A stretch of 64,000 nucleotides of DNA from Deinococcus malanensis (GTDB taxonomy: Bacteria; Deinococcota; Deinococci; Deinococcales; Deinococcaceae): NCBI RefSeq assembly GCF_014647655.1, contig NZ_BMPP01000008.1, forward strand, positions 120,196 through 184,195, read 5' to 3'. Position numbers and translations under genes: made by a program. Position 1 is the first letter of the stretch. Each line of letters opens with the position of its first letter. Shown here one piece after another: positions 33,012 to 43,293 of the stretch. Below the pieces are notes generated by a model that did no database searches, was not told where the DNA came from, and saw only the letters and a list, made by a program, of their open reading frames with translations.

Positions 33012-33446
33012 ATGCCGCTGTCATTTCCGAAATGGCCTTTGTCGACGCGGAATGCTGCTGCTCCGCGGGCAAAATCATCCCGAGTCAGTGACCGTTTCGA
33101 ACTTGACTTGCGCGAGGCGCTGAAGGACCTGCCATACGCTGTGCAGAGCAATATGGTGCTGTCAGACTTTGTGGCCCTCACCATTGAGTCCGGGGAATCC
33201 AGGGGCGAGCTGAACCGGGAGGTCCGCAAACGGCTGGACTTCGCGATCGTGACCCAGCGCTCTGCCTTCCCTGTGGTCGGCATTATGCTGGCCGACCGCG
33301 TGTATGGGCGTGACCGGCGGCGGCCTCCGTCTGTCTCCACCGACGTTGAGGTCAAAAGCAACGTGATCGTCACGGTCCTCTACATCAACCCCAAGACCGT
33401 GGTGGGCCCGGCGATGATCCTGGACGTGCTCAAGCCCTATCTCTGA
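33012..33446 (+). CDS. DUF2726-like protein
   Basis: This 144-residue protein has a basic N-terminus and then RFELDLREALKDLPYAVQSNMVLSDFVAL. A region VRKRLDFAIVTQRSAFPVVGIMLADR follows, matching the nuclease-like core of DUF2726 in outline: an early Glu, then K-R-L-D-F, then a hydrophobic strand. The expected final acidic residue is replaced or shifted, so activity is doubtful. TACCAT (33001-33006) ends five bases before the ATG, suggesting a leaderless mRNA. It stands alone in a gene-poor zone. Confidence 0.55.
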   Translation: MPLSFPKWPLSTRNAAAPRAKSSRVSDRFELDLREALKDLPYAVQSNMVLSDFVALTIESGESRGELNREVRKRLDFAIVTQRSAFPVVGIMLADRVYGRDRRRPPSVSTDVEVKSNVIVTVLYINPKTVVGPAMILDVLKPYL

Positions 33447-34028
33447 ACACAAGCACTGCTCGAAACATGAACCGCGACGGGTGACTCTGTTGTCCGGTGA
33501 GGGTCTCGCAGGTGTGCCACAACCTTGTCATAGAACCTGATAACGGTAACCAGAGCAGTTGAGGGCTTCCCCTGTCAACCGCTGTGGTGTGAGTGGAGCG
33601 GGTGACTGCGACAGGCGGCGGGTAGAGTGGACGGAAGTGCGCTCCTGTCGTCTGCGCAAATGGGAACCCCTGTGAGTCGCAAGGGCAGGTGACGGCAGTA
33701 CTGCCGAAACTCCGTCAATGGGCGGCGTCCGTCATGACAGGGCCAGGTCCTCGTGGCGCACCGGGAAGCTGCCTGCCGGTAGATGCATCTTCAGTTGATA
33801 AACCTAGACACGGGGGACAGCCCATGAGCGCTGTGCAACCCGGGCAAAGCGCAGAGCCGGCATACCCGGGGTACAGGCAGGAGCCAGCCGGGCCGAACAG
33901 GGCTGAGACACCCGACACACTGATGCTGAGCTGCAGTCGAGATGACGCTTGGATCAGGGCAGCCTGAAGCCCCCTGCGACGGCCATGAGCAAAGGTGCCC
34001 GCACTGCCGCACCTGTGTCCCGAGTGTG
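33447..34028. other. Intergenic region, 580 bases, no supported gene
   Basis: A 92-codon frame at 33689-33967 is Pro/Ala/Gly-rich and lacks a ribosome-binding site or family resemblance. No repeat, tRNA or strong hairpin was recognised. Confidence 0.45.
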
Positions 34029-34487
34029 TCAATACGGCTGTACGGCTGCGCGCGAGTGGTCTGCTGACTCCGTGACCCTGCCCAGCAGCGCGGCACACGC
34101 TGCTTCACACTGCTGACAGCTTTCGGCACATAGGGCACAGTGCTGCATGTGCATCTCGCTGGCGTGCCGCTGACATTCATCTCCGCATGCCTTGCAGGCA
34201 GCCACGCAGGCCTGCAGCTGGGTGCGCAGCAGATTCTGATCGGGGGCAGTCAGGCGCGACAGGATGCGGGCTGTGGCTGCACATATATCAGCGCAGTCGA
34301 GATTCATCCGGATGCAGCGCAGCAGGTGGGCCAGATGCTCCGGTTCGCCCAGACAGGCGTCGGCACAGGCTCCGCACGCCTGGGCGCACTCCATACATGC
34401 AGCGATGCATTCGGCCAGAGCTTCCTGGTCAAAAAGGGCCTGAGGTTGCGGGTGAGCAGACAGCATGGCCTGAATCCGGGTCTTCAT
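34029..34487 (-). CDS. Cysteine-rich four-helix copper-binding protein
   Basis: The 152-residue protein is four amphipathic helices dotted with cysteines at helix spacing: CIAACMECAQACGACADAC, CIRMNLDCADIC, CVAACKACGDEC and CALCAESCQQCEAAC. This is the pattern of the Csp-type copper storage proteins and the four-helix-bundle copper-binding family, often mislabelled ferredoxin. It should bind many Cu(I) ions along the bundle core. There is no signal peptide, so it is the cytosolic kind. AGGAGAC precedes the ATG; upstream in-frame codons are rejected. No copper regulator or pump is adjacent. Confidence 0.88.
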   Translation of the reverse strand: MKTRIQAMLSAHPQPQALFDQEALAECIAACMECAQACGACADACLGEPEHLAHLLRCIRMNLDCADICAATARILSRLTAPDQNLLRTQLQACVAACKACGDECQRHASEMHMQHCALCAESCQQCEAACAALLGRVTESADHSRAAVQPY

Positions 34488-34880
34488 GGTCGGTCTCCTG
34501 GGGCACGGCGGGAGCGGTAGGCACAAGGACGTCTCTGGGAAGCGGTGGACCTGCCCTGCATGGTAGAGGGCACGGGTGCTGGGTGGATAAAACCTGACAA
34601 GCCTCAAGGGAGCGTGAAAGGGCCTTGACGGGTACGGGCTACAGCAGGCAGTTCAGGCACGGACCACTCGTTGTTTTCCACCGACGCCGTGATACCGGTG
34701 AGGGAGACACGAAGTGGTCCTCGCCAGAGGGCCCCTTGTTCCTGTCCAGCGGCGACCGGGCTTCTGCCGTTGATGGGCTCACTGCACTGCCTGTAAGACG
34801 GGCGGACTGCTCGCGCCTTAAGGAGCCATGCCCAGGACGCCGGTTATACGGGTGTCAGTATTGATTGCCTATCTTGAGGA
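34488..34880. other. Divergent spacer before the TPR-GGDEF-EAL gene
   Basis: About 390 bases without a gene. TATCTT (34870-34875) followed by GAGGA lies directly before ATG 34881 and could serve as -10 or ribosome-binding site. Confidence 0.4.
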
Positions 34881-37355
34881 ATGCATATCCAGGCCAGCTC
34901 CCCTCTTTCCTCTGCTGAGCCTCAGGAGCAGCTGGAGGAGCGGCTGCAGTCCGCAGAGCGCCTGATCTTTTCCGACACCGAGCAGGCCAAGACCATCCTG
35001 CTGGAGCTTCAGGCCCTGGCCCAGGCAGCCGGAGACCAGTCCAGTGAGGCGTTCTCGGTGATGCTGCAGGGCAATGCGCTGTACTACCAGTCGCGCTTTC
35101 AGGAGGCCGCAGCCTGCAGTGTCCAGGCAATCGAACTTGCGCAGGCATGTGGAAATCAGGTGGTCCACGTGCGGGCACTCAACGGGCTGGGAATCAGTGC
35201 CCGCGTGCAGGGTGACTACGCCGGTGCGATGGAGTGCTACCTCGAGTGCCTGCGGATTGCTGAGGCGATGGGTGACGAGGTCAACCGGGGCCGTGTCCTG
35301 GGCAATATCGGCGTCCTGCGCATGAACATCGGTGAGTATGAGGCTGCCCTGGAAGCCGCGCAGGAGGCCCAGCACATCGCCGTCTGCCAGGAAAATGTGG
35401 TGGCCTACTCAGTGGCGACAGTCAATATTGTCGTGTCGCACTACTACCTCAAGCAGTATGAGCAGGCCCTGACCCTGGCAGCCCGGCACCTGCCGGAGGT
35501 CCGTGAGCGCAACATCCGCCAGAACGAGGTCGTGATGCAGGCCTACGTCGCCCATGCGCTGTTCGAAACCGGGCAGGTCCGGCAGGCCGCTGACCTGGCT
35601 TCCGAGGTTCTGCCGCTGGCAGAGGAGGTGGGCAACCAGGAGCATCTGGTCAACCTGCGCTCGGCCTATGGCCGGGCCCTGCACGCCCTGGGCCGGCTTG
35701 ATGAGGCTGCCTCCCAGCTTGAGCTGGCCCTGGAGGTCGCCCGGGCGCGGGAAATCCGGGCACAGGAACGCAACATCCTGGGGTACCTGAGCGAGCTGAG
35801 TGCCTCCCGCGAGGAGTGGCGTCAGGCTTACCAGTACGGCCGTGAGCACCTGCACCTTGACCGGGTGCTGCATGCCCAGGACAGCGAGCGCAGAACCCGG
35901 GTCCTGGGCGTACAGATGCAGGTGGAGATGCACAAGCGTGAGGCCGAGCGTGAGCGCCAGCGCAACACCGAGCTCTCTCAGGCCAATACTGCCCTGGAGC
36001 AGGCCCAGCAGCACCTGGCCTACCGCGCCACCCATGACGCCCTGACGGGGCTGCACAACCGCGCGCACTTTCAGGCCGAGGCGGAGCGTTACCTGGCCGA
36101 CCTCGCCGGCGGCGACCTGGGCATCCTGTTTATCGACCTCGACCGCTTCAAGCAGGTCAACGATACGCTCGGGCACAATGTGGGGGACGAACTGCTCAAA
36201 CAGGTCGGGCAGCGCCTCCGGAATGTGGTGCGCGCCGGAGATCTGGTGGCCCGGCTGGGTGGTGATGAGTTCACGCTGCTGCTTCCGGGGCTGCGTCACG
36301 GCGCAGACGCCGAACGCGTGGCGCGCAAGGTGCTGGCCAGTCTGGCCCGGCCCTTTCAGGTGGCTGGTCATGAGCTGCATGTCACGGCGTCTATCGGGGT
36401 GGCGGTCGCGCCCCAGGACGGCACGGACATCACGACCATGCAGAAGCATGCTGACGTGGCGATGTACCGCGCCAAGCACGACGGGAAGAACGCGGTCCGG
36501 ACGTTTTCTGCCGGCATGGGGGACGAAACGGCCGCCCGCATGGACCTGGAGCGGGATCTGCGAGAAGCGCTGCGCAACGGGGAATTCGTCCTGCATTACC
36601 AGGGGCAGTTCGATGTGGCCAGCGGTGCGCTGACTGGCTATGAGGCACTGGTGCGCTGGCAGCACCCGGTTCACGGCATGATTGCCCCGGGCCGGTTCAT
36701 TCCGGTGGCCGAAGACAGTGGCCTGATCGGTCCGCTGGGCGACTGGGTGCTGCGTGAGGCCTGCCGTCAGGCCCGGGCTTGGCGGGCCGACGAACGGGGG
36801 TTGACCATAAGCGTCAACGTCAGCCCGGTGCAGTTTGACACTGCTGATTTTGCCCAGCTGGTTCAGGGGGCCCTGCAGGAGGCCGGCATCAGACCGGAAT
36901 GCCTGATGCTGGAACTCACCGAGAGCACGGTGCTGCGTGACGTGTCAGCGGCTTCCGAGCAGCTGCAGCGCCTGCGCGCGCTGGGAGTCGGGATCGCGCT
37001 GGACGACTTTGGCACCGGGCAGAGCGCCCTGAGCCTGCTGCGTCACATCCCGATCGATCAGCTCAAAATAGACCGCTCCTTTCTGCCGGGGCCGGACGAC
37101 ACCGATGAAAGCGCCCAGGTGTTCCTGCGCTTGATGGTCATGCTGGGGCAGGCGCGAAAACTCAACGTGGTGGCCGAAGGGGTCGAGACGGCCGAGCACC
37201 AGGCGCTGCTCAGGGAGATGGGCTGCCCCACCGCCCAGGGGTTCTTCCTCAGCCGGCCGCTCCCGGCACAGCAGGCTCAGGCCCTGTTGCCCGACATGAA
37301 TCATGCGTCGCCCGCTCCCGTGGCTGCGCCCGAGCTTCACATGGCGTCCGACTGA
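34881..37355 (+). CDS. TPR-GGDEF-EAL protein (cyclic di-GMP turnover)
   Basis: The 824-residue soluble protein has about seven TPR-like helix pairs (about 10-340) and a coiled coil (about 345-385). Its GGDEF domain (about 385-545) has HDALTGLHNR and RLGGDEFTLLL, plus an intact I-site RAGD five residues before the motif. The EAL domain (about 560-805) has YEALVRW, NVSPVQF, ELTEST, DDFGTGQSAL and AEGVET. Both domains keep their key residues, so it may make and degrade cyclic di-GMP, with the TPR part sensing protein partners. It converges on pilT, whose type IV pili are a common target of this messenger. Confidence 0.92.
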   Translation: MHIQASSPLSSAEPQEQLEERLQSAERLIFSDTEQAKTILLELQALAQAAGDQSSEAFSVMLQGNALYYQSRFQEAAACSVQAIELAQACGNQVVHVRALNGLGISARVQGDYAGAMECYLECLRIAEAMGDEVNRGRVLGNIGVLRMNIGEYEAALEAAQEAQHIAVCQENVVAYSVATVNIVVSHYYLKQYEQALTLAARHLPEVRERNIRQNEVVMQAYVAHALFETGQVRQAADLASEVLPLAEEVGNQEHLVNLRSAYGRALHALGRLDEAASQLELALEVARAREIRAQERNILGYLSELSASREEWRQAYQYGREHLHLDRVLHAQDSERRTRVLGVQMQVEMHKREAERERQRNTELSQANTALEQAQQHLAYRATHDALTGLHNRAHFQAEAERYLADLAGGDLGILFIDLDRFKQVNDTLGHNVGDELLKQVGQRLRNVVRAGDLVARLGGDEFTLLLPGLRHGADAERVARKVLASLARPFQVAGHELHVTASIGVAVAPQDGTDITTMQKHADVAMYRAKHDGKNAVRTFSAGMGDETAARMDLERDLREALRNGEFVLHYQGQFDVASGALTGYEALVRWQHPVHGMIAPGRFIPVAEDSGLIGPLGDWVLREACRQARAWRADERGLTISVNVSPVQFDTADFAQLVQGALQEAGIRPECLMLELTESTVLRDVSAASEQLQRLRALGVGIALDDFGTGQSALSLLRHIPIDQLKIDRSFLPGPDDTDESAQVFLRLMVMLGQARKLNVVAEGVETAEHQALLREMGCPTAQGFFLSRPLPAQQAQALLPDMNHASPAPVAAPELHMASD

Positions 37356-37452
37356 GGTGAGGGAGGAGACCAGAAGCTGGTGAGGGTCTGAAGCGGCCCC
37401 GGGTGGAAGCCTTGGTCCGCCCGGAACAGCCTCATTCAGCAAGGCGCAAATG

Positions 37453-37480
37453 AGGCGGGCGCCGGATCCGGCGCCCGCCT
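37453..37480. terminator. Bidirectional terminator between TPR-GGDEF-EAL gene and pilT
   Basis: The 28 bases are a perfect palindrome with a 12-bp GC-rich stem around GATC, placed between convergent genes. Confidence 0.85.
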
Positions 37481-37499
37481 GTTCAGCTTTCTGCCTCGC

Positions 37500-38582
<1,083 letters not shown>

Positions 38583-38653
38583 CTTGAACTCAGGGTAAAG
38601 AGAGGCGTCTTACAGGAATCCTCCAGGACACGACATGGAGGCGGGCATGTGGT

Positions 38654-39235
38654 TCAGGCGCCCAGCGCCTCAGGCTCACGGTTCGAGCGCAGCCGGCGGC
38701 TTTCCAGGTCGCCGTGCTGCGTCAGGTAGCGCACCCAGGCCTTCGCAGTCAGCGGACCCAGGCCGTTGTGCTCCACGGTCAGACTGTCGTCCGGGGGCGA
38801 GACGTGCAACTGGCGGACCAGCTCTACCGTGCCGGCACGGACCTGCGAAAGCAGTTCGCGCAGCTCACGCAGGCTGGCATCCTGGGGTGGGCGGTACTGC
38901 CGCGATTCGTCGCGCTGAAAAGGCTGCTGGCCAAGCGCGACTTTCAGGCGTTGCTGTCCCCAGCGTTCGATGCTGATGATGTGGCCCAGCAGCTCGCGGT
39001 TGGCGGGCGTGTCGGCCGCCCGCGCCGCCCGGCCCGCCAGGAAGGTCCCGGAGCGCTCCAGGCTCTGGCCCAGCTCGGTGTAGCTGCTTCGTCCGGCCGG
39101 AGCCTCAAGCACCCGCGACACCACGAAATCCTTCACGTCGTCCTTGCGCACCCGCGCCAGGTAAGCTGCTCCGGCTGCCACGCCGACGGTGGCGACCGTC
39201 ACGACCGTAGGAACAAGGGCTTTTTTCCGGCTCAT
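38654..39235 (-). CDS. Membrane-anchored DinB-like protein
   Basis: The 193-residue protein starts with a hydrophobic anchor (about residues 7-27). The rest resembles the DinB/YfiT four-helix bundle: ELLGHIISIERWGQQRLKVAL, a helix ASLRELRELLSQVRAGTVELVRQL, then LTVEHNGLGPLTAKAWVRYLTQHGDLE. The histidines H75-type, H in the VEHNG region and H in TQHGD could form the metal site, but the match is partial. The family is expanded in Deinococcus and some members are damage-inducible. Its ATG overlaps the preceding gene's stop by four bases. Confidence 0.65.
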   Translation of the reverse strand: MSRKKALVPTVVTVATVGVAAGAAYLARVRKDDVKDFVVSRVLEAPAGRSSYTELGQSLERSGTFLAGRAARAADTPANRELLGHIISIERWGQQRLKVALGQQPFQRDESRQYRPPQDASLRELRELLSQVRAGTVELVRQLHVSPPDDSLTVEHNGLGPLTAKAWVRYLTQHGDLESRRLRSNREPEALGA

Positions 39236-39867
39236 GCCCCCGAGTCTACGGAGGGGCTGCCCGCCGGAGCCAGTGGGAATGTCTTGGGACTCTGCACACC
39301 GCGCGGCGTGCCGACCAGCGCCACCACCGAGTCGGGGGGACACGGCAGCCGCGACGAGAGCATCAGCGGATGCGCCAGGGTGAACTCGGGAACCTCCAGA
39401 CCCAGGGCACTCAGGTGCAGGCCACGGGCGGCCCAGCCGTATCCCTTGCCCAGCCGCCCGCCCTGCTCATCGGCCGCCACACTGCCCAGCACCACGCCCT
39501 GGGCGCCATCGGGGCGCAGCACCGGCTCGCCGTAGTCAGGCAGGGCGCTGAGTTTCGCCCCTGCTGGATCGGTCACGCGCCAGTACCAGCCCGCCTTTTT
39601 CTGGTGAGGCACGTACAGCGTGACGCCCGACTGCAGGGCCAGCTTGCGCAGCGGGTACAGCGCCCGTTCCGGTCCTACCACCAGCACGCGCAGCGCGGCG
39701 ACGTCCGGATGACGCAGCAGGTGACCGGCTGCGTCCCGCGCCCCCTTGAAGTTCGGATGGTGGCCGTGCGGCGGCAGCGGATAGCTGCACTGACGTTCAC
39801 GCATCAGGGTGGTCCACACCTGCTCGCGCCAGGCACCGGGGGTCACGGCATAAGCGTCCTGCGTCAT
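39232..39867 (-). CDS. 5-formyltetrahydrofolate cyclo-ligase family protein (MTHFSD-like)
   Basis: The 211-residue protein contains REQVWTTLMRERQCSYPLPPHGHHPNFKGARDAAGHLL in pieces, LRKLALQSGVTLYVPHQKK and VLGSVAADEQGGRLGKGYGWA. The last corresponds to the GxRLGxGxGYYD substrate loop of cyclo-ligases, altered here. It belongs to the side branch lacking the full ATP-binding motif, whose reaction is unproven. A minus-strand TACACT (39874-39879) lies six bases before the ATG, so it is probably leaderless. It is co-transcribed with the DinB-like gene. Confidence 0.78.
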   Translation of the reverse strand: MTQDAYAVTPGAWREQVWTTLMRERQCSYPLPPHGHHPNFKGARDAAGHLLRHPDVAALRVLVVGPERALYPLRKLALQSGVTLYVPHQKKAGWYWRVTDPAGAKLSALPDYGEPVLRPDGAQGVVLGSVAADEQGGRLGKGYGWAARGLHLSALGLEVPEFTLAHPLMLSSRLPCPPDSVVALVGTPRGVQSPKTFPLAPAGSPSVDSGA

Positions 39868-39873
39868 GCAGGC

Positions 39874-39895
39874 AGTGTAGGGTGCCGTCTACGAT
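39874..39895. promoter_or_regulatory. Back-to-back leaderless -10 elements
   Basis: TACACT on the minus strand (39879-39874) and TACGAT on the plus strand (39890-39895) serve divergent start codons only 34 bases apart. Neither side has room for a Shine-Dalgarno. Confidence 0.6.
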
Positions 39896-39901
39896 AGGCA
39901 C

Positions 39902-40814
<913 letters not shown>

Positions 40815-40822
<8 letters not shown>

Positions 40823-41336
40823 AAGTACGGTCGAAGTAAGGCTCCTGGGCCCTGCCAACGGGGTTGCCTACCGCGAGGTCCGTCTGTCGGCCCTGCGCAG
40901 CGATCCGCTGGCCTTCCTGACCACCGCAGACGAATTTGCGGCCCGCTCGCTGGAAAACGTGTCGGACCGTCTGATGCCCTCGGACACTGCGGCCAACCTG
41001 GGGGCGTTTCTGGACGGCCGGCTGGTGGGCATTCTGACCCTGGCCCGCGAAAAGCCGGCCATCTTTGCCCACCGGGTCAACATATACGGGGTATCGGTGC
41101 TGACCAGCGCCCGTGGTCGGGGCTGTGGACACACCCTGATGGAGGCAGCCCTGGCCCACGCGCGCACCTGGCCGGGCGTGACCAGCCTGCATCTGGCGGT
41201 CATGGATACCCAGCACGCCGCCCGGCGACTGTACGAACGTCACGGTTTTGCGGTGTGGGGCACGCAGCCTGACGCGGTGCGCCGGGATGGTCAGGTCCTC
41301 AGCGAGCACTGGATGTGGCGGGCGCTGGAGCCTTAG
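40815..41336 (+). CDS. GNAT-family N-acetyltransferase
   Basis: The 173-residue protein has the N-terminal [19 protein letters not shown] strand-helix. The acetyl-CoA loop [24 protein letters not shown] has the Q/RxxGxG/A pattern RGRGCG, and [23 protein letters not shown] is the family C-terminal motif. The acceptor is unknown. The start overlaps the nitrilase gene by eight bases, so the products may act on related small molecules. Confidence 0.88.
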
Positions 41337-41456
41337 CGGGCAAAGGTACCACTCCTGCGGCCTGTGCTGACGCTGAAAGCCAGTGGTTCAGGAATGATGC
41401 TGACAAGATTTCCTGAAGTTGCTGAGATGGCGCAGCGTGGTCTTATCTTCCGCCCG

Positions 41457-42593
41457 TTACAACCAGCGCATGCTGAAGGCGCGGGCAAGGACCGTCTGTG
41501 CCGGGGACGCCAGTAGCCCGCTGAGAACCTGTTCGCGTGCCTGCCGGGCGAGCCCATGCCCTGGCCGGCCAAACAGCATATTCAGCTCCGCCTGCCGGGT
41601 GGCGAGACGGGCGGAGCGCTGACGGGCCCGTTCATAGTGCTGAAAGTGATGAACCGGCAGGGAACCCTGAGTGGCTTCGTGGAGCAGCGGTGCAAGTGCG
41701 TCGGCGTCCAGCCAGCCCAGGTTCATCCCCTGGCCGCCGATAGGGCTGACCTCGTGGGCCGCGTCACCGATCAGCAGTACCCGGCCTTTGGCCATGCGCC
41801 GGGCGGCGTGGTGACGCACTCCAAAGGCGCTGAGCATGTGACACTCCTGTGCCGGGAGGTGCAGCCCCGTTCGCTGCCGGACCAGAGCAGTCAGGTCCGC
41901 GGCTACTGCTGCAGTGAGCAGGGCGTCCGTGCGGACGACCCAGCGCCGCAGTCCGCCGGGCAGGGGAAAGGACTCCACCACCCCGCCCTCGGCCAGGTAG
42001 ATCACGGCCGCCTGCCGGAAGGCGGTGGTGTCCGGGAAGTCTCCCATCAGGTACTTGTCCGGGTAGGTCCCGCCCGGATAGGCGACGCCGGCCAGCTGCC
42101 GCACCACACTGCGGCGCCCGTCGGCTCCCACCAGGAAACGGGCCCGCAACGTCTCGGTCTGCCCCTGGGCCCGGGCAACCCCGCTGATCTGCGACCCCTC
42201 ATCACGCAATGTCTGCCACTCGGTGCCCCGCCGTAGAGTCCCGGGCGCCAGCTCCCGGAGCCGTTGTTCCAGAATCTGCTCGGTCTGCTGCTGGGGGAGC
42301 GACAGGATAAAAGGAAAGGCCGATGAGGTTCCCCGAAAGCTGAGTTCCCCCAGCAGGGCGCGCTGACTGCGGACGATTCCGCTGGTCATGCGGACGCCGG
42401 CGTCCAGCAAAGGCTGACTCAGGTTCAGCCGGTCGAAGGCTTCCAGAGCGGGCGGGTGAATGCCGATGGCGCGCGAGTGCGCTCCCGGTTCCGAGCGGCG
42501 CTCCAGCACCTGAAAGCTCATCCCACGCGCGGCCAGCAGGCAGCCCAGGTACAGACCCACCGGTCCGCCGCCCACGATCAGGACGTCAAGCAT
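41457..42593 (-). CDS. FAD-dependent aromatic monooxygenase of the polyketide operon
   Basis: The 378-residue flavoprotein has the dinucleotide loop VLIVGGGPVGLYLGC at its start, the LVGADGRRSVVR motif (DG box) and the second FAD motif VLLIGDAAHEVSPIGGQGMNLGWLDADAL. This is the class A para-hydroxybenzoate hydroxylase type. It is the third gene after a type III polyketide synthase and a methyltransferase. In the analogous srsABC operon of Streptomyces griseus the flavoenzyme oxidises the alkylresorcinol ring towards a quinone. That role is proposed here by analogy. Confidence 0.88.
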   Translation of the reverse strand: MLDVLIVGGGPVGLYLGCLLAARGMSFQVLERRSEPGAHSRAIGIHPPALEAFDRLNLSQPLLDAGVRMTSGIVRSQRALLGELSFRGTSSAFPFILSLPQQQTEQILEQRLRELAPGTLRRGTEWQTLRDEGSQISGVARAQGQTETLRARFLVGADGRRSVVRQLAGVAYPGGTYPDKYLMGDFPDTTAFRQAAVIYLAEGGVVESFPLPGGLRRWVVRTDALLTAAVAADLTALVRQRTGLHLPAQECHMLSAFGVRHHAARRMAKGRVLLIGDAAHEVSPIGGQGMNLGWLDADALAPLLHEATQGSLPVHHFQHYERARQRSARLATRQAELNMLFGRPGHGLARQAREQVLSGLLASPAQTVLARAFSMRWL

Positions 42594-43293
42594 GGGGCCG
42601 GGACCGGTAGGTCAGCAGGTTACGGAAGGGAAACTGCCGCCGGGCCACCCAGCCTGGGGGCGCCAGCGCAGACAGTTCCGTATGCGTGTAGCTGCGGCGG
42701 ATCGACAGCAACCCGTCCTCATGAATGAAGGACCCGGGAAAAAATCGCGCGGTCCCGGCCCGGAAAGCGGCGTAGGCCAGGGCGCTGCGCTCGATGTCGT
42801 TGTGGATCACCAGCCCACGGCACAGCTGCTCACTGTCCTGGAGCACGGTGGTCAGTTCCTCAGCCGTCAGGTGGTGCAGCAGATGGTTGGAGGTGATGAA
42901 GTCAAACTGCTGGCCCTCCCACACCAGGTCGCTGCTGAGGGCCTGACGGAACTGGACCTGCGCCGGGGCAGGACGCGCCGAAGCGTAGGCGATAGCCCGT
43001 GAATCGGCGTCTATCGCAGTGATACGGAGCATCAGGCCATCCCGCTTGGCCCAGCGGGCCAAGCGGAGGGGCACGTCCCCACCACCACAGCCGATGTCCA
43101 GCAGGGTACGTGGCACCGCTGGCGAGAGCCCAGGGCGCAGGTGCCGGGTGTAGATTCTTCGCCAGCCGGAAACCAGGATATTGATGATCCCGAACTGCGC
43201 GTAGGTATGTCGGAGCTTCTGCGGGTCACAGTCCGGCTCGTCCATGCGTTCGTGCAGCCCGGCGGCCCGCCGGGAAAAATCCAGCTTCATCAA
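42586..43293 (-). CDS. SAM-dependent methyltransferase of the polyketide operon
   Basis: The 235-residue class I methyltransferase has the SAM-binding motif TLLDIGCGGGDVPLRLARW, the acidic loop ITAIDADSRAI and FDFITSNHLLHHLT. Its N-terminus (LHERMDEPDCDPQKLRHTYAQFGIIN) is typical of the group found next to type III polyketide synthases. It probably methylates the phenolic product, on O or C. It overlaps the synthase stop by four bases and the monooxygenase start by eight, so the three proteins are coupled. Confidence 0.88.
   Translation of the reverse strand: MMKLDFSRRAAGLHERMDEPDCDPQKLRHTYAQFGIINILVSGWRRIYTRHLRPGLSPAVPRTLLDIGCGGGDVPLRLARWAKRDGLMLRITAIDADSRAIAYASARPAPAQVQFRQALSSDLVWEGQQFDFITSNHLLHHLTAEELTTVLQDSEQLCRGLVIHNDIERSALAYAAFRAGTARFFPGSFIHEDGLLSIRRSYTHTELSALAPPGWVARRQFPFRNLLTYRSRPHA

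Noticed and set aside
33689..33967. 92-codon plus-strand frame
   Set aside because: No ribosome-binding site or promoter, biased Pro/Gly/Ala composition and no family resemblance.
34029..34487. Ferredoxin identity for the cysteine-rich protein
   Set aside because: Cysteines follow helix spacing across four helices rather than CxxCxxCxxxCP clusters.
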